Made by a program: the position numbers and the translations under genes
Part shown: piece after piece, positions 59,566 to 64,000 of the stretch
How positions within the stretch are numbered: position 1 is the stretch's first letter
Layout: every line of letters begins with the position of its first letter
Origin: UBA6244 sp963676875
Lineage (GTDB): Bacteria; Bacteroidota; Bacteroidia; Bacteroidales; F082
Assembly (NCBI GenBank): GCA_963676875.1
Contig: OY781436.1
Location: forward strand, 1,612,001 to 1,676,000
Length of the DNA stretch: 64,000 nt
Direction: 5' to 3'
The notes under the pieces: model-generated
Database searches by the model: none
Seen by the model: only the letters and a program-made list of their open reading frames with translations
Told to the model about the DNA's origin: nothing

Positions 59566-61017
59566 ATGAAAAAACTACTGATAATTACCTTTTCGTTGAT
59601 GCTAATGTTCAATCTGTCCAACTGTAGTAAAAAGGACGATGGCGACCCATCAACTCCGGAAACCCCGGATGCTTCCTACGATGTACTGATTTATGAACCC
59701 ATTGATGGTACACGTGAATTTAAAAGCGACCAGCTTCAGGCAACGGTAAAAAAGTCTGACATGCAGTTTTCCACCTTTGGCGACGTGAACACCGGAACTG
59801 CCTTGGGTGCGTTCAACAAGGCTTATGTGTACAATACCGTTGAAAACAAAGAGTCGTTTATGCTGTTCGACGAAATGGGCGAGCCTGCCTTTTTGTACCA
59901 AATTGATTTGGCTACCGGCGAAAAAAAGCCTGCCGTGGTAGAGTTCCAGCGCGAAGATGCCAACAATTTTTATGTTCGGTTTTTCTATTACGACTGGACC
60001 AACCGATTGGGAACACTGCTATTTGAAACCATGATTACCAAAAATGGAGATAACTATGAAAGCAGCCCCACCTTTACCATCGAGAATTTCGATACCAAGA
60101 GCACCGATGGCGTAAAAAGCGGCAACAACAGTTTCCCCGTCAAACTGGCGCGCTTGGAAGAGCTGATGTTGCCCATGAAATCACGCGTTTCGCTTAAAAA
60201 TACCAATGGCGGCATCGAAGATTGGAAAGCATCGTTCGATAACATGCGCAACTCCACCATCGCCGATTGGTTGGTATTTACCCGAAAAGCAGGCGCTGTG
60301 GTAACCCTCGCCGGATTGGGCGTGAGCGAAACCGTAATTGGCGCTCCCGCAGGTGTTTGGCTGGTAGCAGGTGGAAGCACCCTCATCGTGGCCTCCACAG
60401 CCATTGAAGCAGTGGTAACAGACAAATGGAGTAATTTCCTCACCGAAACCCAAACCAAAATTGAAACGCTCACGGAGTCGGTCACACAAATTGGTGACAA
60501 CATGGTACAGAAGTTTCAAGGTTATGCACATGATTTGAAAGACCACTGGGTGAATACCAACACCACGAAAACAAGTCTGGATGAGCTGACTACATATATT
60601 GAAGAGGAAGAAATCATCATCGAAAAAGACGATCTCAACGACTTGCCCGACAAGGACGGAGTATTGCAAATTGGTCTGTCGTGGAATACCGACGAAACCG
60701 ATGTTGACCTTTGGGTTACAGATCCATCGGGTGAAAAAGTTTATTACGACAATCCGGCCTCAGCCAGTGGAGGTTATCTCGATCGTGATGATACCGATGG
60801 CTTTGGTCCTGAAAATATCTACTGGGTGGACAATATTCCCGATGGCAATTACATCATTCAGGTACACTACTATTCCGGCATGCCCACCACCAATTATCAA
60901 GTAAAAATAACCAACGGACTGGGTTTTTCGGCCACTTTCAACGGAACGCTGACGGTTGAAGACCAGGTGGACAATGTGGCTACCATCTCTAAGTTTGGTT
61001 CGCAGCTCAGCTACTAA
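59566..61017 (+). CDS. DUF2135-containing lipoprotein (483 aa)
   Basis: The lipoprotein signal ends NLSNCSKK. The N-terminal ~230 residues are an unrecognised beta-rich domain. Residues ~235-300 are hydrophobic/Ala-Gly-rich (VTLAGLGVSETVIGAPAG). A helical stretch with many Thr/Glu follows (~300-345). The C-terminal ~100 residues match DUF2135/YfaP: LQIGLSWNTDETDVDLWVTD, then PSGEKVYY and DGNYIIQVHYYSG. DUF2135 is found in secreted and surface proteins of unknown role. It forms a likely two-gene unit with the preceding lipoprotein; a terminator follows at 61054. Confidence 0.8.
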   Translation: MKKLLIITFSLMLMFNLSNCSKKDDGDPSTPETPDASYDVLIYEPIDGTREFKSDQLQATVKKSDMQFSTFGDVNTGTALGAFNKAYVYNTVENKESFMLFDEMGEPAFLYQIDLATGEKKPAVVEFQREDANNFYVRFFYYDWTNRLGTLLFETMITKNGDNYESSPTFTIENFDTKSTDGVKSGNNSFPVKLARLEELMLPMKSRVSLKNTNGGIEDWKASFDNMRNSTIADWLVFTRKAGAVVTLAGLGVSETVIGAPAGVWLVAGGSTLIVASTAIEAVVTDKWSNFLTETQTKIETLTESVTQIGDNMVQKFQGYAHDLKDHWVNTNTTKTSLDELTTYIEEEEIIIEKDDLNDLPDKDGVLQIGLSWNTDETDVDLWVTDPSGEKVYYDNPASASGGYLDRDDTDGFGPENIYWVDNIPDGNYIIQVHYYSGMPTTNYQVKITNGLGFSATFNGTLTVEDQVDNVATISKFGSQLSY

Positions 61018-61053
61018 CATTCATTTTTATCAATCATATAATTTTTGGTTTGA

Positions 61054-61087
61054 AAGGCTTCATCAATTCAGATGAGGCCTTTTTTTT
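61054..61087 (+). terminator. terminator of the two-lipoprotein unit
   Basis: GGCTTCATC (61056-61064) / GATGAGGCC (61071-61079), one wobble, six-base loop, then a run of eight T. Confidence 0.85.
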
Positions 61088-61110
61088 ACCACATCGAACA
61101 AAATCTAACC

Positions 61111-61118
61111 TATCTTTG
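61111..61118 (+). promoter_or_regulatory. candidate -7 box of the branching enzyme gene
   Basis: TATCTTTG, 40 bp ahead of ATG 61159 and after the preceding terminator. Confidence 0.45.
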
Positions 61119-61158
61119 AAAAATCAACCTTCAATTGTAAACGCCTTATTTCTGTCCG

Positions 61159-63141
61159 ATGAATAAACTCTCCCTTGTACAAAACGATCCCTGGCTCGAA
61201 CCTTACCATGAAGTCATGCTGCGCCGTCACCAACACACGGCAGAAAAAGCCATGGAACTAACTCATGATTCAGGAAAACTAACCGACTTTGCCAACGGAT
61301 ATCTGTATTTTGGCTTGCACCAAACGCAAACAGGCTGGGTTTTTCGTGAGTGGGCACCCAATGCCAAAGCCATTTTCTTTTTAGGCGATTTCAACAATTG
61401 GAAAAAACACCACCGCTTTGAGTTGACCCCGCTGGGACAAGGGATTTGGGAAATTGAACTGCCGAAAGAAACCCTGAAACATGGCATGTTGTACAAATTG
61501 CTGATGGAATGGGAAGGCGGTCAAGGAGAACGCATCCCGGCGTGGAGCCGTCGTGTGGTTCAGGATGAAAAAACGCACCTGTTTTCGGCTCAGGTGTGGG
61601 AACCAAGAAAACCATTCCAATGGAAAAACAAAGTGCCCGCCAAGATAAAAAACCCCTTGATATATGAGGCACATGTGGGCATGGCTACCCCCGATAACAA
61701 GGTGGGCAGCTACCGCGAATTTACCCAAAACGTGTTGCCACGAATGGCCAAACTGGGCTACAATACCCTGCAACTGATGGCCATTCAGGAACATCCATAT
61801 TATGGATCGTTTGGTTATCAGGTGAGTAGCTTTTTTGCTCCATCAAGTCGGTTCGGCACCCCCGAAGACCTGATGGAACTCATCGACACGGCACACGGCA
61901 TGGGCATTTCGGTAATTCTCGACATTGTTCATTCCCATGCCGTTCGCAATGCCAACGAGGGGTTGGCTCGTTTCGATGGATCCGATTACCAATATTTTCA
62001 CGCCGGAGCCAAGGGCGATCATCCGGCATGGGATTCGCGCTGTTTCAACTATGGCCGCGATGAAGTAGTTCATTTCCTTTTGTCCAACATCAAGTACTGG
62101 ATGGAGGCGTTTCGTTTTGACGGATTCAGGTTCGACGGGGTAACGAGCATGATCTACAACCATCACGGGTTGGGAGTGGATTTTTCCAGTTACGACATGT
62201 ACTTCAATGGCGATCAGGACGAAGATGCCATCACCTATTTGTCGCTGGCCAACTTGTTGGTACACGAAATCAGCCCCAAAGCCATCACGGTGGCCGAAGA
62301 TGTGAGCGGCTATCCCGGTATTGCGTCACCGTTTAAGGATGGCGGACTGGGTTTCGACTTCCGCATGTCCATGGGCGTGGCCGACTATTGGATAAAAATT
62401 ATCAAAGAACGTCAGGATGAAGAATGGCTCATGGGAGAGATGTTGTACCAACTTTCCAACAAACGGGCCGACGAACGCACCATCAGTTATGCCGAATGTC
62501 ACGATCAGGCCATGGTAGGCGATAAAACCATTATTTTCAGGCTCATCGACGACAAAATGTACACCTCCATGCGTAAAATCGATCAGGATTTGGTGGTGGA
62601 TCGGGGCATGGCTTTACACAAAATGATACGTCTGGTGAGTCTGGCCACAGCCGGCGATGGCTACCTTACTTTCATGGGCAATGAGTTTGGTCATCCCGAA
62701 TGGATTGATTTCCCAAGAGTTGGAAACAACTGGAGCTATGCCTATGCCCGGCGTCAGTGGAACTTGGTGGACGACAAAAAACTACGCTACCATTGGCTGA
62801 GCGATTTCGACCGCGCCATGATTAAGCTAGAAAAAAAGATGAAATGGCTGTCGAAACCCATCCAACCGCTGGTGCAAAACGATGGCGACAAGGTACTTGT
62901 TTTTGAGCGTGCCGGCCTGTTGTTTGTGTTCAACTTTAACCCCATCCAGTCGTTTACCGACTATGGCTTTGAAGTGCCGGAGGGTGAATATCAGGTAATA
63001 CTGAACACCGATGACAAAAAATTTGGCGGGTTTCACCGCAACGACGACAGCCTGACACATTCCACCGTCAAAAAAGCAGATTGGCAAGGTTTGTTGATGT
63101 ATCTGCCCAGCAGGTCAGCGATGGTGTTGAAGAAAATATAG
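61159..63141 (+). CDS. glgB: 1,4-alpha-glucan branching enzyme
   Basis: 660 residues: a CBM48/E-set domain (~45-145), a GH13 barrel and an all-beta C-terminal domain. Catalytic nucleophile Asp326 is in FRFDGFRFDGVTS, the acid/base Glu380 in ITVAEDVSG, and the transition-state His-Asp in AECHDQAMVGD; EHPYYGSFGYQVSSFF is the branching-enzyme loop. The length and overall pattern are closer to the eukaryote-like GBE1 branch than to the longer Escherichia coli GlgB. It makes alpha-1,6 branches in glycogen in the cytoplasm. No other glycogen gene is nearby. Confidence 0.95.
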   Translation: MNKLSLVQNDPWLEPYHEVMLRRHQHTAEKAMELTHDSGKLTDFANGYLYFGLHQTQTGWVFREWAPNAKAIFFLGDFNNWKKHHRFELTPLGQGIWEIELPKETLKHGMLYKLLMEWEGGQGERIPAWSRRVVQDEKTHLFSAQVWEPRKPFQWKNKVPAKIKNPLIYEAHVGMATPDNKVGSYREFTQNVLPRMAKLGYNTLQLMAIQEHPYYGSFGYQVSSFFAPSSRFGTPEDLMELIDTAHGMGISVILDIVHSHAVRNANEGLARFDGSDYQYFHAGAKGDHPAWDSRCFNYGRDEVVHFLLSNIKYWMEAFRFDGFRFDGVTSMIYNHHGLGVDFSSYDMYFNGDQDEDAITYLSLANLLVHEISPKAITVAEDVSGYPGIASPFKDGGLGFDFRMSMGVADYWIKIIKERQDEEWLMGEMLYQLSNKRADERTISYAECHDQAMVGDKTIIFRLIDDKMYTSMRKIDQDLVVDRGMALHKMIRLVSLATAGDGYLTFMGNEFGHPEWIDFPRVGNNWSYAYARRQWNLVDDKKLRYHWLSDFDRAMIKLEKKMKWLSKPIQPLVQNDGDKVLVFERAGLLFVFNFNPIQSFTDYGFEVPEGEYQVILNTDDKKFGGFHRNDDSLTHSTVKKADWQGLLMYLPSRSAMVLKKI

Positions 63142-63170
63142 CGTTTTATACCCTTTGTAAAACCAATCAA

Positions 63171-63746
63171 TTAACCCACACTCCAACCATTATCCGACAC
63201 CCTTACCTTGTTGATAAATTCTTGAAAATAGGTGGTGTCAAAATGGGTGAGCACCTGATCGGCCAGCGTAAACAACTGTTGGGCATCGGGTTTATCGGTG
63301 GGTTTGCTTTGGTCGGTCACCATCACCAATACGCCGGGTTGAACATGATGGCGTAAGGTATTCGATTCCACCACGAGCAACGAGTTTTTCGGAATTATTT
63401 CAAAAAAAGCCTCCATAGCCTGAGGAAGCGACTCCTCGAAAGAGCGCAGGAAAAACGAACGTCGGGCACCTGCCGCCAGAAAACGTTGGGTGTCCTTTTG
63501 GTTGCCGGATACCTTTTCTTCTTCGATGATAAAGGGCTCCTTTAATTTATCGCCGTGCCAGCCATGAACGGCGTCATCGCCGGGTTTGATATTGGAAATT
63601 TTAAGGGCTGTAATGGCGTGCTTGTGGGCAAAGTGCTTGATCAACATTTCGGCAAAAGTTGATTTTCCCACAAAGCGACCTGTTCCGCCCACCAAAAACA
63701 GGGAAGCGAGCCTTGGCAATTGAACTGATTGGCCTGAAGTCATCAT
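63171..63746 (-). CDS. MobB-like P-loop protein
   Basis: 191 residues. A P-loop at ~20-30 (GGTGRFVGKST) starts a small P-loop NTPase fold; ITALKISNIKPGDDAVHG and DTQRFLAAGARRSFFLRS recall the strands of MobB (molybdopterin-guanine-dinucleotide accessory protein). No molybdenum cofactor gene is in the window. It could be a general G-protein-like nucleotide-binding protein, so the MobB assignment is tentative. A Walker B Asp is not obvious; the strand SLLVVESNT may carry the Glu instead. Confidence 0.6.
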   Translation of the reverse strand: MMTSGQSVQLPRLASLFLVGGTGRFVGKSTFAEMLIKHFAHKHAITALKISNIKPGDDAVHGWHGDKLKEPFIIEEEKVSGNQKDTQRFLAAGARRSFFLRSFEESLPQAMEAFFEIIPKNSLLVVESNTLRHHVQPGVLVMVTDQSKPTDKPDAQQLFTLADQVLTHFDTTYFQEFINKVRVSDNGWSVG

Positions 63747-63772
63747 GTGCTAATAATTAATTATCAATACGT

Positions 63773-64000
63773 TTAGATGTATCGCGTTGAATACAAGCCA
63801 AAGGTATGACCTTTTCTCAAATGAGGATTTAAACTGAAGGCGGTATTTTTGTCGCGGGCGAAACCGTGTAGGTCGTTGAGTTTGCTGTTGACATAAGCCC
63901 GTTCGTAATAGGCCAGAGCGAATTCGGAATCCAAATCGATGGCACAGGTGAGCAAACGGTGGGCTTCGCGAAGTTTGTGGGCATTGGTTTCGGGGTCGTT
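63773..64000 (-). CDS. TPR-containing protein, C-terminal part (5' end outside window)
   Basis: The frame is open to the last base of the window, so only the C-terminal ~75 residues are seen. AHRLLTCAIDLDSEFALAYY followed by ERAYVNSKLNDLHGFARD matches a TPR unit (A.....AI.LDP..A.AY..RA......D...A..D). The internal TTG at 63955 is not the start. The full gene lies beyond the window edge. Confidence 0.65.
   Translation of the reverse strand, partial: NDPETNAHKLREAHRLLTCAIDLDSEFALAYYERAYVNSKLNDLHGFARDKNTAFSLNPHLRKGHTFGLYSTRYI

Overview
The window is a piece of a Bacteroidota chromosome, probably from the Bacteroidales/Marinilabiliales side, although the order is only an inference. Evidence: type IX secretion (T9SS) type A C-terminal sorting domains on large surface proteins, many TAnnTTTG promoter boxes at the expected distance from genes, weak Shine-Dalgarno signals with one exception, lipoproteins with short N-terminal signals, and families typical of the phylum (C69 dipeptidase, DUF4136, GIN/DUF2807, DUF5362, LTD and choice-of-anchor domains). 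No rRNA, tRNA, CRISPR array, transposase or phage gene was seen.

Layout. 1-14.2 kb is housekeeping and envelope genes: a truncated LTA-synthase-like sulfatase, a GT87 mannosyltransferase-like membrane protein, a C69 dipeptidase, a patatin lipoprotein, a DUF4160/DUF2442 pair, a diacylglycerol-kinase-like lipid kinase with a family 2 glycosyltransferase, an MsbA-like ABC exporter, an M3 peptidase, two tandem DUF4136 lipoproteins and a minimal FKBP. 14.4-43.6 kb is an accessory surface-protein island. It holds five giant modular secreted proteins (1241 to 1766 aa), four of them followed at 24-34 bp by a gene for a 75-80 aa Gly/Pro-rich protein with a signal peptide and a C-terminal PIG...YGGKKLY membrane segment resembling the PID-CTERM sorting domain. 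The island also has two secreted endonuclease I proteins, each upstream of a giant gene in mirrored divergent units, and a LytTR response regulator whose phospho-acceptor Asp is Glu. It is rich in repeats: a 1.65 kb near-identical direct repeat covering the 3' ends of two cassettes, a 240 bp direct repeat bracketing two others, three arrays of an 8 bp unit (GGGTTCAA family), and a conserved 37 bp inverted-repeat leader downstream of two promoters. 44-64 kb returns to conserved genes: DUF5362, an ECF sigma/anti-sigma operon running into surface beta-structure and outer-membrane proteins, a TonB-C/TPR protein, an AsmA protein with a coiled-coil tail, SRAP, a CbpA-like DnaJ with an overlapping small partner, a NarL-type regulator with a TPR histidine kinase, two lipoproteins, a glycogen branching enzyme, a MobB-like P-loop protein and a truncated TPR protein.

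The part most likely to be undescribed is the 14.4-43.6 kb island. The repeated pairing of a T9SS cargo with a tiny membrane-anchored protein, the nuclease-adhesin units, and the repeats able to recombine cargo N-termini suggest a diversifying surface or biofilm/eDNA system. That functional reading is inference. The gene pairings, repeats and sequence features are read directly from the sequence.
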